64,000 nucleotides of DNA from Chloroflexota bacterium (GCA_016191425.1 JACPOR010000009.1:1-64000); one strand, 5' to 3'; positions 1-9,359 are shown, counted from the stretch's first letter. Notes: generated by a model not told the origin, from the sequence alone. Made by a program: numbers and translations.

Positions 1-1
1 C

Positions 2-115
2 CTCGTCCCGGCCAAGGCCACGATCCCCTGGACACCCCCGCGAAACCACCCCTGGAACCGGGTCACGCCCGGCAGCAAGCTCGAGAAGCGACTGACAGAA
101 TCACTCGGCAGTTGA
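2..115 (+). pseudogene. C-terminal tail of a gene entering from the left, possibly an IS transposase
   Basis: An open frame enters from the left edge and ends in TGA at 113-115, giving a 37-residue tail with the tryptophan/proline pattern PWTPPRNHPW followed by a basic stretch. Tails of this PWxPPxxHPW type occur at the C-terminus of some insertion-sequence transposases (ISNCY/IS481-like, from general knowledge). The tail lies on the opposite strand from the operon next to it, and two near-identical 19-base copies bracket its stop, as expected of an IS end. The catalytic part is outside the window, so the family cannot be confirmed. Confidence 0.35.
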
Positions 116-134
116 ACTGACAGATTCACTCGGC
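91..134. repeat. Imperfect 19-bp direct repeat at a possible IS end
   Basis: ACTGACAGAATCACTCGGC at 91-109 and ACTGACAGATTCACTCGGC at 116-134 differ at one base and are separated by 6 bases. The first copy lies in the last codons of the preceding open frame and the second lies beyond its stop. Repeated motifs starting with TGACA are common at ends of some insertion sequences, so this may be the right terminal region of an element whose body lies left of the window. Confidence 0.6.
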
Positions 135-178
135 TTCGACAATCGGGCAAGGACCGCCCGGCTGCGTGCATGCCGGCG

Positions 179-1039
179 TCATGCCCTGGAGGTCGCGTGT
201 GGCGCGTCGGGGACCGGACTGAAGGTCACACGCAACCGATCAGGCCGTCCATCGACCGTGAGCGCGGCGACCCCGGGGCTCAGAACCTCGACGGTCCCAT
301 CGACCCGGATCACGACCATGCCGCGCGCACGGGCAGCATCCCCCGGCCCGAACCGGATATCGACCGGGTACTCCCCCGCCGGTGGCAGGGCGACCGGCAT
401 CGGGAAGCGCAGGACCACGCGGGCACCGGGGGTTGACCCGATCTGGCCGGTCACCGCATACGGTCGGCCGAGCATCGTGGCCGCGGAGCCCAGATCGCCC
501 TCGCCGATGGCCGCACGAATGTCGGAACTCCGAACCTGACGACCCCCAAGCTCCAGCGCCGGCACGACCACGACCTCGTAGTGGCGCTGCCTGCCAAGGG
601 CCCTGACGGTCTCCACGGTCCCGCGGCGCTCGTACCCGAATGCCGCGTCCGGGGTCATCAGGAACCCGGCCAGGTCGACACGATCGGCGATGCGCTGAAC
701 GAATGCGTCGTAACCGGTCATGCGCAGCGCGGCGTCGAAGGTCTGGACGACGGTCACCTCGACCCCTGCGTCAGCGAGCAGCTCGAGGCGCTCGTCGGGA
801 TCACACAGCAGGGGCGGGGCCGTGCCGACGAGGATCTCGTCGGGATGGTGATCGAAGGTGATGACAGCCGATCGGGCGCCTCGTGCTCGAGCTTCCACCT
901 GAAGGTGTCGAAGCAAGTACAGGTGGCCAAGGTGCAGACCGTCGAAGACGCCGATCACCACGAACAACCGCCCATGATCGGGCCGGAGCGCCTCGATCCC
1001 GTGGATGACCTCGGGATGGTTCGGGCGCGCCTCAGCCAC
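179..1039 (-). CDS. ribF: FAD synthetase (RibF family) with degenerate riboflavin-kinase half
   Basis: RibF normally phosphorylates riboflavin to FMN (C-terminal domain) and adenylylates FMN to FAD (N-terminal domain). The start is taken as GTG at 1039, which overlaps the truB stop; a longer frame runs upstream through truB but is not RibF-like. The 286-residue protein (family usually about 305-310) has a clear nucleotidyltransferase N-half with GVFDGLHLGH at residues 30-39 and a later RSSDIR signature. The C-half begins with GRPYAVTG but lacks the usual GRxxGFPTAN and NxGxRPTF kinase motifs. It therefore probably makes FAD from FMN only. Last gene of the nusA operon. Confidence 0.85.
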   Translation of the reverse strand: MAEARPNHPEVIHGIEALRPDHGRLFVVIGVFDGLHLGHLYLLRHLQVEARARGARSAVITFDHHPDEILVGTAPPLLCDPDERLELLADAGVEVTVVQTFDAALRMTGYDAFVQRIADRVDLAGFLMTPDAAFGYERRGTVETVRALGRQRHYEVVVVPALELGGRQVRSSDIRAAIGEGDLGSAATMLGRPYAVTGQIGSTPGARVVLRFPMPVALPPAGEYPVDIRFGPGDAARARGMVVIRVDGTVEVLSPGVAALTVDGRPDRLRVTFSPVPDAPHATSRA

Positions 1040-1794
1040 CGGGGGTATCCGACACGGAGTCCTCGATGGCGGAGGCGTTGGATTCGCCCCGCGCCCCGGC
1101 AAGCATCTTGGTGGGGGCGATCCGCCGCCCGTCCCGCACTCCGATTCCCACGATCCGATCCACCGCGTCGACCAGCCGCAGCGGGGTCGCATCGGGCAGA
1201 TCGGTGACGCCCGCCTCGGGCCGGACGAATCTGCCCATGGCCGCATCATGAATCTCGTGAGCACGACACATCCAGGATGGCGATCGGCCGCTCCGGATCA
1301 TCGGCGTTCCAGGCCACGAGGTCGAGTTCGTGGACGGTCACGCTGCGTTCGGGCAGGTCCTGTGGTGCACCGGCCCTGGCGAGGGCATAGGCCCTCCGGC
1401 CGCCGACCTGGATCGCGGAGTAGACCGGCGGCCGCTGGCGTATCTCGCCGCGAAACACGTCAAGGGCGTTCGTCACCGACGCCGAGTCGATAACTGGGCC
1501 GCCCACGGGCGTAAGTTCGCCGTTGAGGTCGTCGGTGGTCGACGAAGCAGCAAAGCAGACGGTGGCGCGGTAGCGCTTGCGATCCCCGAGGTGGTACTCC
1601 ACGAGGCGGGTGGCGCCGCCGAGGAACAGCGGCAGCACGCCGGATGCAAATGGATCCAGTGTTCCGCCGTGCCCGATCCGCCGCGTTCCGCTCAGGCGTC
1701 GCACCAGGGCGACGACGTCGTGGGACGTCGGTCCGGCCGGTTTGGCGATCACGAGGACCCCCTCGAGCCCCCCCGGGTCAGGGCGACGGGCCAT
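1032..1794 (-). pseudogene. truB: tRNA pseudouridine-55 synthase, disrupted by internal out-of-frame deletion
   Basis: TruB makes pseudouridine 55 in the T-loop of tRNAs. The 5' part (1246-1794) gives a normal N-half with the catalytic aspartate in GHGGTLDPFASG near residue 47, and runs to DVSCSR, where the family continues GTYIRALARDLG. Here the frame instead closes after two codons. A second frame (about 1032-1252) resumes with the C-terminal domain (DLPDATPLRLVDAVDR, GIGVRDGRRIAP). Something like 75-90 codons of the catalytic domain are missing and the frame is shifted. The junction near 1252-1262 lies in a small inverted repeat (TCGTG-AG-CACGA, 1255-1266). Either a true pseudogene or, more likely given similar lesions nearby, an assembly fault. 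The stop overlaps the ribF start. Confidence 0.8.
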
Positions 1795-1796
1795 GA

Positions 1797-2819
1797 TCAG
1801 CGATGGACGGTGAGGGCGAGTCGCTCGGCCTCCGGAAGCACGCGAGCCCGTGCCTGCGCGACGTCCGTGGCCAGGCTGGCGCCGGCCGCGCGAGCATGCC
1901 CACCTCCCCCGAAGAGTCCGGTCAGGACCGTCGCGTCCACGCCGCCTGGTTTCGTCCGAATCGAGACACGGGTCGCCTCCGGGCCGGCCTCCTTGAAGAG
2001 GATGGCCACCTCGGCCGCCTCCGATTGGGACAACAGGTCGATGATCCCCTCCGAGTGGCTGCTGAGCGCGCCGACCTCCGCGATGTCGGAGCTCGTGAGC
2101 GTCGAGTGGATGATCAGGCCGTCAGCGGACGTCTGGAGACGATCCAGGACGCGCCCGAACAACCGTAACTGGGTATCCGGCTTCGAGCGATACAGGAGGC
2201 GCGAAATCTCTGCGAGCGGTGCGCCAGCCTCGACGAGGGCGGCCGACGCCGCCAGGGTGCGGGGCGTCGCGTTCGGGTGGGCGAAGGTCGCCGTGTCCAT
2301 CACGATCCCGGCCATGAGCGCTGTCGCGAGGGCCCCATCAGGACTCGCCAGCGGAACCCCGAGCGCTCCGGCGAGGAGCGCCACGAGCTCGCACGTTGCT
2401 GCCGCCTCCGGGTCGACCCAGTCGTATGGGCCGGACGCTCCATTAGAGGCGTGATGGTCGATGACCATCGTGGTCAGAGCCCCGAACAGCTCGGCGTGAC
2501 GATCGCGCACGGCCCCCACCCGCTCGAGCGACCCGCAATCGACGATCACGAGCAGGTCATAGGTGGCCGCCGTATCCGGATCGGTCTGAAAGCCCCGGAT
2601 GCCGGGCAGAAAGTCATATAACGGTGGCGGGACGTCCGTGCAGACCAGCGTCGTCGGGATATGGCGGCTCGTGAGGATCTCACGCACCCCGATCGCCGCC
2701 CCGAGCGTGTCGGCGTCCGGATTCTCATGACTCACCACGAGCACGTTCCGGGCCCTTGTGAGGCAGTCCACGGGGCCAGCCGGGACGGCTCCGAGCCAGG
2801 GGTCGAGGATCCTGGTCAT
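1797..2819 (-). CDS. nrnA: DHH/DHHA1 phosphoesterase, NrnA-like oligoribonuclease / pAp phosphatase
   Basis: Predicted cytosolic Mn-dependent phosphoesterase that degrades very short RNA oligomers and 3'-phosphoadenosine 5'-phosphate. The 340-residue protein is full length for NrnA. Visible motifs are SHENPDADTLGAAIG near the N-terminus, VDCGS, the DHH motif in VIDHHAS near residue 120, and a C-terminal DHHA1 domain ending in GLFGGGGHARAAGA. It starts with ATG and overlaps the rbfA stop by four bases, two bases upstream of truB, the standard rbfA-nrnA-truB order. The operon context fits RNA turnover. A c-di-AMP phosphodiesterase activity cannot be excluded, but the N-terminal sensory domains of GdpP are absent. 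Confidence 0.9.
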   Translation of the reverse strand: MTRILDPWLGAVPAGPVDCLTRARNVLVVSHENPDADTLGAAIGVREILTSRHIPTTLVCTDVPPPLYDFLPGIRGFQTDPDTAATYDLLVIVDCGSLERVGAVRDRHAELFGALTTMVIDHHASNGASGPYDWVDPEAAATCELVALLAGALGVPLASPDGALATALMAGIVMDTATFAHPNATPRTLAASAALVEAGAPLAEISRLLYRSKPDTQLRLFGRVLDRLQTSADGLIIHSTLTSSDIAEVGALSSHSEGIIDLLSQSEAAEVAILFKEAGPEATRVSIRTKPGGVDATVLTGLFGGGGHARAAGASLATDVAQARARVLPEAERLALTVHR

Positions 2820-3376
2820 TGTCGAGTCGGCCGGCGGCGGGAAACCGCGTTGGCGCCCGCCTTGCCCGAGCCACCCGCTCGTTCGCGCTTCTGAGTTCCC
2901 GGGCTTCGCCGCTTCCCGGATCGCCCCATCTGGACGGTCGGCTCCTCCGGGACGTCGAGGGAATCTCCTTCATGGCGAAGGCGCGGAACCGGTGTCGGCA
3001 GGGTGTCGTCCGTCGTGACCAGGTCGGAAGGTTCCACACCGACCTCGAGGTCGTGGATGAGCTGGAGGACGCGTGTCCCCCGCGCGAGCGTCTCGTCCGG
3101 CTGGAGGTGCAGCTCGGGGATCCGTCGGATCCGTATGCGTTTCCCCAGCTCGTGCCGAATGAACGGCATCGCGTGGCCGAGCGCCGCAAGCGCCGTGGCT
3201 CGTTCCTCGGCCGTGCCGATGAAGCTCGCCCAGATCCTGGCGTGACTCAGGTCCGGCGTCGTCTCGACGTCCGTGATCGTCACGAATCCGATGCGCGGGT
3301 CGGCGAGATCACGCGCGATGATCTCGCCAATCTCCTGGCGGATCAGTTCGTCGACCCGCGCGGTGCGCTGCGTCAT
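2816..3376 (-). CDS. rbfA: Ribosome-binding factor A
   Basis: RbfA binds the 30S subunit during late maturation of 16S rRNA. Residues 1 to about 115 form the single KH-like domain typical of the family: RVDELIRQEIGEII at the start, DPRIGFVTITDVETTPDL and a HELGKRIRIRRIPELHL strand-helix. The protein is 186 residues, longer than the usual 115-130; the last 60-70 residues are a basic, Arg/Ser/Pro/Gly-rich tail that looks disordered and may bind RNA. Located between infB and nrnA with a four-base overlap into nrnA, the canonical position. Confidence 0.93.
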   Translation of the reverse strand: MTQRTARVDELIRQEIGEIIARDLADPRIGFVTITDVETTPDLSHARIWASFIGTAEERATALAALGHAMPFIRHELGKRIRIRRIPELHLQPDETLARGTRVLQLIHDLEVGVEPSDLVTTDDTLPTPVPRLRHEGDSLDVPEEPTVQMGRSGKRRSPGTQKRERAGGSGKAGANAVSRRRPTRQ

Positions 3377-3410
3377 CGAGGATTGCGTGCGCGACAGGCG
3401 GCGGCGCCCG

Positions 3411-5220
3411 TCAGGACGCGAGCGACCGACTCACGGATTGCGTGCTGAAGCACTCGATGATGTCGCCTTCCTGCAGATCGGAGAATCCGACGAGGCCGAT
3501 TCCGCACTCGAAGCCCTGGGCGACCTCACGGACATCGTCCCGGAACCGTCGAAGGGATTCGATCCGGTCGGTCGCGATGATCTTGCCGCCGCGCCAGACC
3601 CGGGCCCCGCCCTTGATCATGCGCCCTTCCGTGACGTACGAACCGGCGATGACCGTTGACTTGCCGACCTTGATCAGCTTGCGGACCTCAGCCCGACCTT
3701 CGATGGCCTCGACGAGGTCGGGTTCGAGCAGGCCGCCGAGGGCCTTCTCGATGTCGTCCGTCAGCTGGTAGATGATGTCGTACAGGCGAACGTCGACCTT
3801 CTCGGTCTCCGCCGCGCGTCGCGCCGTGTCGCTGATCTTCGTATTGAAACCCACGACGATGGCATTCGAGGCGGAGGCGAGCAGGATGTCGTTGTCCGTG
3901 ATCTCGCCGGCACCCTCGTGCAGGATGTTGATCTTGACCTCGTCCGTTGCGAGCTGGCCCAGGGAGTGCGTGATCGCTCCAAGGGAGCCCGAGACATCGG
4001 ACTTCAGGATGATCCGGAGTTCCTTCGCCTGGCCCGCCTGGATCTGGCGGTAGAGGTCCTCCAAGGTGGCCCGGCCGCTCCCCTCGCCGCTCTTCGCGGC
4101 GAGGTCGGCCTTCCGGGCATCGACCATCGTCCGGGCGGCCTTCTCATCAGCGACGGCACGCAGGATATCGCCTGCCTCGGGAACCTCGGAGAGGCCGAGG
4201 ACCACGGCCGCCGTGGCGGGGCCGGCTTCCTTGATCCGCTTGCCCCGGTCGTTCTCGAGGGCCCGCACCTTGCCGAAGGTCTCGCCGACAACGAACACGT
4301 CGCCGACGCGGAGCGTCCCGGTCTGGACGAGGGCGGTCGCCACGGGGCCGCGATTGCGGTCCATGCGAGCCTCGACGATCGTGCCGATGGCCGGTCGCTT
4401 CGGGTTGGCCTTGAGATCCTGGAGATCGGCGACCAGGAGGACCATGTCGACGAGGTCGTCGAGTCCGAGCCGGCTCTTTGCCGATACGGGCACCAGGGGC
4501 GTGTCGCCGCCGTACTCCTCGACGACCACGCCGGCCTCGGTGAGTTCGGTCTTCACCCGTTCCGGGTTCGCGTCCGGCTTGTCCATCTTGTTGAGGGCGA
4601 TGATCAGAGGGACCTTGGCGGCCTTTGCGTGGCTGATGGCCTCGATCGTCTGCGGCATGACGCCGTCATCGGCTGCCACGACGACGATCGCGACGTCGGT
4701 CACCTTGGCGCCGCGCGCACGCATCGCCGTGAAGGCCTCGTGGCCGGGCGTGTCGAGGAACACGACCCGGCGCCCGTCCTTGGTGACCTCGCTGGCTCCG
4801 ATGTGCTGCGTGATCCCGCGAGACGAGGTTCGCGGGATCGTCCTCGGTGAAGAGCTCCTCTTTCGTGGCTTCTGGCGAGGCCCCATCCTCGCCCTCGTCG
4901 GCTCCCTCGCTCGCACCGGCCGAATCCGCCTCGGCGACCTCGTAGCCGAGCTCGGAGGCGACGAGCGAGGCGGTGTCGCGATCGATCAGCTGGTTGATCG
5001 TGGCAAAGATTCCACTCTTGATGAGCTCACGAATGACGTCCGCCGGGTTGACGCCGAACACTTCGGCAAGCTCCTTGACGGTGAGCGTGGCAGGCAGCTC
5101 AACGGCACCTCGCTCGCGGGGGTCGAGGGTCTGGACCGCGCCAGATGCGAATGATCCATCCCGGCGCGGTGGCTTGCGGGGCCCACGACGGCCGCGGGTG
5201 CCGCTCCTACTCCTGGCCAT
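3411..5220 (-). pseudogene. infB: Translation initiation factor IF-2, frameshifted and lacking its GTPase P-loop
   Basis: IF-2 is the GTPase that places initiator tRNA on the ribosome. The ATG at 5220 follows a good AGGAGG. The first frame gives the N-terminal IF2_N domain (LTVKELAEVFGVNPADVIRELI) and an acidic linker up to FTEDDPANLV. The second frame, ending at 3411, picks up at GITQHIGASEV and contains G3 (DTPGHE), G4 (NKMD), G5 (SAK) and complete domains II-IV. Between them the G1 motif GHVDHGKT and about 30 codons are missing and the frame shifts. The junction is a perfect 9-bp inverted repeat with a 10-base loop (4812-4839). IF-2 is essential, so a mis-assembly is the simplest explanation. 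Only IF-2 copy in the window. Confidence 0.85.
4812..4839. repeat. Perfect 9-bp inverted repeat at the infB lesion
   Basis: GATCCCGCG (4812-4820) and CGCGGGATC (4831-4839) are exact reverse complements around a 10-base loop. The repeat sits exactly where the infB frame breaks: one arm encodes the end of the N-terminal part, the other arm spans the join to GITQHIG. See the finding on the four broken genes. Confidence 0.85.
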
Positions 5221-5485
5221 GCGCTCCTCCTTGTGTCAACACTGGGTCCGTCGAGAGAAGCTCGAGTCGGAGCAACTCCGGGACCGGGGTTCCGAGGGCA
5301 CGGCTCAGGGCACCTCGATTCAACGCTGTGGTGATGCAGGCCTGGTCAACGCAGACGTACGCGCCACGACCATTGCGTCGGCCCGACGGATCGGCCACGA
5401 TCGCGCCGTCCGTGGTCCGGACGATACGCAGAAGGTCCCGCTTCGGACGGGACGTCCGGCAGGCGACGCACGACCGCGTCGGGAT
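5207..5485 (-). CDS. ylxR: YlxR family RNA-binding protein, start codon unclear
   Basis: YlxR (DUF448) is a small RNA-binding protein encoded between nusA and infB; in some bacteria it modulates RNase P or transcription. The frame reads TRSCVACRTSRPKRDLLRIV, then ADPSGRRNGRGAYVC and a C-terminal helix CITTALNRGALSRALG, an excellent match in order and spacing. It ends with TAG at 5207, overlapping the infB start by 14 bases. No ATG, GTG or TTG lies in frame between the nusA stop and the first conserved cysteine; the coordinate given is an ATC at the position where homologues usually begin (MPTRxCVxCR). Either a rare start is used or a base is wrong. Confidence 0.8.
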   Translation of the reverse strand: MPTRSCVACRTSRPKRDLLRIVRTTDGAIVADPSGRRNGRGAYVCVDQACITTALNRGALSRALGTPVPELLRLELLSTDPVLTQGGAHGQE

Positions 5486-5526
5486 GCTTCGGCCCGGGCC
5501 TGCCGTGGTCCCGGTGGCCCCGGCGG

Positions 5527-6864
5527 TTACGACGCCACCTCCTCGGTGTCGGCCTTCCGGGCTCGGGCGCGCGGCGTCTTGCCGCCGGCACTCCCCGCTG
5601 TCGTCGTTCCGGAGGCCGACTCCGGCGAGACGTCGTCGCCGCCGCTCGCTACCGGTTCGACGGACGAGCCGACGGGCGCCCCGGCTGCCACCTTCGTTGC
5701 CCTGGCGCGCGGCTTCTTCGGCGTCGCGACGGTCGATGCAGAGGCGTCCGCTCCCATCGCCACAGCCGAGTCTGCAGGCAGCGGCGCAACACCGGTCGGT
5801 CCACCCTCGCCCTCGGCGGCCTTCGCCTCGGCGACGGAGACGTCACTCCGAATGTCGATCCGCCAGCCGGTCAATCGCGCGGCGAGTCGGGCATTCTGGC
5901 CCTCGCGGCCGATCGCCAGAGACAGCATTCGCTCCGGCACAGTCACGTTCGCAATGCGGTGCTCAACGTCGATCTCGACGGAGAGGACCTGAGCCGGCGA
6001 AAGCGCGTTGGCAACGAAGGTCGCAGCGTCATCGTTCCATGGGATCACGTCGATCTTCTCGCCGCCCAGCTCGGCAACGACGGCCTGGACCCGCGAACCC
6101 CGCTGGCCGACCGTGGCGCCGACAGGGTCAAGGCCTTCCTGGCGCGACCCGACGGCGACCTTGCTGCGGCTACCGGCCTCTCGGGCGATTGCCCGGATCT
6201 CGACGGTCCCGCTGTGGATCTCGGGGACCTCGAGCTCGAACAGGCGCTTGAGGAAGCCCTTGTGCGTTCGGGTGACGAAGAGGGCTGGGCCCTTCGGCAG
6301 GCGGCGGACTTCCAGGACGAAGGCCTTGACGTTCTGGCCGATGCGGTAATGCTCCAGGGGTGACTGCTCGGTGGTCGCGAGGATTCCCTCGACACCCCTG
6401 CCGACGTCGAGGATGATCGCCCTGGGCTCGACGCGATTGACCGTGCCGGTGATCAGCTCGCCTTCGCGGCTCGCGAACTGGTCGTAGACGACATCGCGCT
6501 CCGCCTCGCGGAGCCGCTGCAGGACGACCTGTTTCGCGGTCTGGGCCCCGATGCGCCCGAAGACGTCACCGTCCAGTTGCTCCGTCTCGACGAGCTCGCC
6601 GATCTGGGCGTCCGGCTTCACGGCGCGCGCAGCCTCGAGCGTGAACTCCGTGAGAGGATCCTCAACATCCGCCGCGACGGTTCGGGCGCGGAAGACGCGG
6701 ATCCTGCCGCTGTCGGCGTCGATCTCGACGTGGATGTCCTCTTCGTTCGCGATGCGCCGGTAGGCGGATGCGATCGCGTCCTCGACCGTCCGGATCAACT
6801 GCTCGCGGGGGACCTGCTTCTCAGCATTGAGCTGGAGGAGGGCACCGATGAAATCTCGACTCAT
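5527..6864 (-). CDS. nusA: Transcription termination/antitermination factor NusA
   Basis: NusA binds RNA polymerase and RNA, controlling pausing, termination and rRNA antitermination. The ATG at 6864 is chosen because GGAGG lies 10 bases upstream; an ATG at 6882 is poorly supported. The 445-residue product has the N-terminal polymerase-binding domain, an S1 domain (GELITGTVNRVEPRAIILDVG, about residues 130-200) and two KH domains with VGQRGSRVQAVVAELGGEKID and LAIGREGQNARLAARLTGW. The last 100 residues are a low-complexity Ala/Pro/Lys tail in place of E. coli-type acidic repeats. First gene of its operon; rimP, usually just upstream, is absent here. Confidence 0.95.
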   Translation of the reverse strand: MSRDFIGALLQLNAEKQVPREQLIRTVEDAIASAYRRIANEEDIHVEIDADSGRIRVFRARTVAADVEDPLTEFTLEAARAVKPDAQIGELVETEQLDGDVFGRIGAQTAKQVVLQRLREAERDVVYDQFASREGELITGTVNRVEPRAIILDVGRGVEGILATTEQSPLEHYRIGQNVKAFVLEVRRLPKGPALFVTRTHKGFLKRLFELEVPEIHSGTVEIRAIAREAGSRSKVAVGSRQEGLDPVGATVGQRGSRVQAVVAELGGEKIDVIPWNDDAATFVANALSPAQVLSVEIDVEHRIANVTVPERMLSLAIGREGQNARLAARLTGWRIDIRSDVSVAEAKAAEGEGGPTGVAPLPADSAVAMGADASASTVATPKKPRARATKVAAGAPVGSSVEPVASGGDDVSPESASGTTTAGSAGGKTPRARARKADTEEVAS

Positions 6865-6969
6865 GGTCGCATCGCCCTCCATCTCTGTCCGTCGTGGGGT
6901 CGGCCGGCCGAAAAAAATACGTGGGGGTCACCCACGTCCATCGGAGGCGGCCGATCGATTCCGGGCCGG

Positions 6970-6998
6970 AGTATACACCCCGACCCATGTACCGTCGA
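6970..6998 (-). promoter_or_regulatory. Sigma-70-type promoter of the nusA operon
   Basis: On the minus strand TCGACG (6998-6993) is followed after 17 bases by TATACT (6975-6970) and then CCGG. This is the best -35/-10 pair in the window. It lies in the 156-base gap between ispG and the nusA start, so nusA-ylxR-infB-rbfA-nrnA-truB-ribF forms its own transcription unit. Confidence 0.65.
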
Positions 6999-7020
6999 AC
7001 GAGAGGCAGCTCCAGAAGGG

Positions 7021-8256
7021 CTAAGCGGGAGGTGGATAGCGGCGTTGCACGTAAGCGTCGAGGATGCCGATGAACTCGTCGACCAGGCCTTCGCCATGAA
7101 GGGTCCGGTCCAATCGTCCATCCATGAAGACCGGCGCAACGGGGTCCTCGAACGTACCCGGGAGACTGATCCCGATGTCGGCATGCTTGGACTCGCCCGG
7201 CCCGTTCACGACACAGCCCATGACCGCGACTGTCATCTCCTCGACCCCCGGGTGCGCCTGCTGCCATTCGGGCATCCGATCGCGCAGGTGAGCCTGGATT
7301 CGCTCCGCCATCTCCTGGAAGAACGTCGACGTCGTCCGCCCACAGCCCGGGCAGGCACTCACCTGGGGCAGGAACGCGCGCAGACCCATCGACTGCAGGA
7401 TCTGCTGGGCGACCCGCACCTCCTCCTCGCGTTCGCCGCCGGGTGCCGGGGTGAGCGAGACCCTGAGCGTGTCTCCGATGCCATCCTCAAGCAGGATGGC
7501 GATGCCGGCCGTCGATGCGATGACGCCTTTGGTCCCGAGACCGGCCTCCGTCAACCCGAGATGGAGTGGATAGTCCGAACGTGGGGCCAGCAGCCGGTAG
7601 ACGTCGACGAGGTCTCGGACCCGGGAGACCTTGGCCGACACGATGATCCGGTCGTGCCTGAGGCCGGTCGCCTCGGCCAGCTCCGCGGAGCGCATCGCGG
7701 ACTCGATCATGGCCTCGATCATCACGGTCCGTGCGTCGGCCGGATCGGCGAGGCGTGCATTGGCATCCATCAGCTCGGTCAGGAGCTGTTGGTCCAGCGA
7801 TCCCCAGTTGACCCCGATGCGGACAGGCTTGTCGTGCTCGATCGCAATCCTGACGATCGTCTGGAAGTGCTCATCGTGACGCTTCGCTCCAACGTTGCCC
7901 GGATTGATGCGGTATTTGGCCAGTCCTGCGGCGGTCGCCGGGTGGTCCACGAGCAGCTTGTGGCCGTTGTAGTGGAAGTCTCCGATCACGGGCACGGCGA
8001 CTCCGAGATCGTCGAGCTTCCGAAGCATGTCGGGGACGGCCGCGGCCGCTGCGTCCGTGTTCACGGTGACGCGAACGATCTGACTCCCGGCATGGGCCAA
8101 CCGGGCGACCTGGAGCGCTGTCGCGTCCGCATCGGCCGTATCGGTGTTCGTCATCGATTGCACGACGACCGGATGGGCACTGCCGACGAGGACGCCGCCG
8201 ACGTTGACGGACACCGTGGGCCGCCGACGGGGTCGAAGGAGATCGCTCGAGGTCAT
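7021..8256 (-). CDS. ispG: 4-hydroxy-3-methylbut-2-enyl diphosphate synthase (flavodoxin/ferredoxin), IspG
   Basis: Converts methylerythritol cyclodiphosphate to HMBPP, the penultimate step of the MEP isoprenoid pathway; cytosolic [4Fe-4S] enzyme. The 411-residue protein starts with a TIM-barrel half ([24 protein letters not shown]) and ends with the ferredoxin-like half carrying the cluster ligands in [12 protein letters not shown] and [16 protein letters not shown]. Length fits the short bacterial form. It overlaps rseP by four bases and follows dxr-rseP, so two MEP enzymes are co-transcribed with uppS, whose substrate they supply. Confidence 0.95.
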   Translation of the reverse strand: MTSSDLLRPRRRPTVSVNVGGVLVGSAHPVVVQSMTNTDTADADATALQVARLAHAGSQIVRVTVNTDAAAAAVPDMLRKLDDLGVAVPVIGDFHYNGHKLLVDHPATAAGLAKYRINPGNVGAKRHDEHFQTIVRIAIEHDKPVRIGVNWGSLDQQLLTELMDANARLADPADARTVMIEAMIESAMRSAELAEATGLRHDRIIVSAKVSRVRDLVDVYRLLAPRSDYPLHLGLTEAGLGTKGVIASTAGIAILLEDGIGDTLRVSLTPAPGGEREEEVRVAQQILQSMGLRAFLPQVSACPGCGRTTSTFFQEMAERIQAHLRDRMPEWQQAHPGVEEMTVAVMGCVVNGPGESKHADIGISLPGTFEDPVAPVFMDGRLDRTLHGEGLVDEFIGILDAYVQRRYPPPA

Positions 8257-9359
8257 CCGCCCGCGAGGCCCCGGGCGATGTCGAATCCCGTCACCCAGAC
8301 GAGGAACAGGAGGAGGACTGCGAAGCCCACCACGTACGTGAGACGCTCCATGCGCAGCGACAGCCGTGAACCGGCGAGGCGCTTGAGGATCAGGATGAGG
8401 ATCCGGCCACCGTCGAGGGGCGGGAATGGCAGGATGTTGACGACCGCGAGATTGGCCGACAGGATCCCCGCCAGGTAGAGCGTGACGATGGGCCCGAGCG
8501 TCCAGAAGATGTCGCCGATCTGGGTCGCGATCCCGATCGGCCCAGATGCCGGCGGGGGTTCGGTCGGATTCGTGACGATTGCCGTTGCGAGCTGGCCGAC
8601 GCCGTCGACAATCAGGCGCATGGCCGATGCGGTTCGATCGAGGCCGAGCCCCAGGGCCACGGCGACCGGGTACTGGATGCGGTCCGGCGTCGATCGCGGC
8701 TCGAGCGGCAGCGTCCCGAGCTTGCCGACGCCAAGGGCGCCCTTGCCAGCGCTCACCTCCTGGGGGGTTCGAAGCGTCGCCGTGATCGCGACGATCTCGT
8801 CGGATCGGCGGACGGTCAGGGCCACCGTTCTACCGGCGCTATCGTGGAGGACGCCGAGCACGGACCCCGGGCCGAACGCTCCGTAGGCCTGACCGTCGAC
8901 CCGTTCGATGACGTCACCGACGCGGATGCCTGCCGCCTCCGCCGGTGACCCCGGCTCCACGTACGGGACGTAGACGCCGATCGCGGGGTCGCCGGTGAGC
9001 GCAATCCCGGTGAAGATCGCGGCGGCGAGGGCAACGTTCATCACCACGCCGGCAACGAGGATCAGGATCTTTCTCGTCAGCCCCTGGGCCGAGAACGAGC
9101 GAGGGTCGTCCGCGTCCTCCCCATCCTCGCCCTCCAGCTTGACGAATCCGCCGATCGGCAGCCAGTTCAGGGTGTAGACCGTTTCGCCGACGTCGCGCAG
9201 CACCCTGGCGCGCGGCGGGAAGCCGATCCCGAATTCAAGCACACGGACGCGGAAGAGCTTGGCGACGATGAAATGCCCCAGCTCATGGATCACGACGAGG
9301 ACGCCGAGGATCCCGAAGAACAGGAAGATGGTGACGACGGTGCGGATGAGCTCCGTCAC
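8253..9359 (-). CDS. rseP: Site-2 protease family intramembrane metalloprotease (RseP/MmpA type)
   Basis: Membrane zinc protease that cleaves transmembrane anchors such as anti-sigma factors or remnant signal peptides. In 368 residues the order is: TM1 with the HELGH zinc motif near residue 25, a [10 protein letters not shown] loop, TM2, a single PDZ domain (about residues 130-200, [20 protein letters not shown]), then C-terminal TMs with the third-ligand motif PPLDGGR. Overlaps of four bases with both dxr and ispG indicate translational coupling. The position between dxr and ispG is the common bacterial arrangement. Its substrate cannot be told from this window. Confidence 0.92.
   Translation of the reverse strand: MTELIRTVVTIFLFFGILGVLVVIHELGHFIVAKLFRVRVLEFGIGFPPRARVLRDVGETVYTLNWLPIGGFVKLEGEDGEDADDPRSFSAQGLTRKILILVAGVVMNVALAAAIFTGIALTGDPAIGVYVPYVEPGSPAEAAGIRVGDVIERVDGQAYGAFGPGSVLGVLHDSAGRTVALTVRRSDEIVAITATLRTPQEVSAGKGALGVGKLGTLPLEPRSTPDRIQYPVAVALGLGLDRTASAMRLIVDGVGQLATAIVTNPTEPPPASGPIGIATQIGDIFWTLGPIVTLYLAGILSANLAVVNILPFPPLDGGRILILILKRLAGSRLSLRMERLTYVVGFAVLLLFLVWVTGFDIARGLAGG

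Noticed and set aside
1040-1100. FMN riboswitch upstream of ribF
   Set aside because: ribF overlaps truB and has no leader in which a riboswitch could lie.
1330-2454. Long open frames on the + strand opposite truB/nrnA and many other minus-strand genes
   Set aside because: They mirror real genes, have Arg/Pro/Gly-rich translations, and no family motifs; such shadow frames are expected at this GC content.
4812-4839. Programmed frameshift or translational bypass in infB
   Set aside because: The GTPase P-loop is not encoded at all, so no recoding event could restore IF-2. No slippery sequence was seen at the join.
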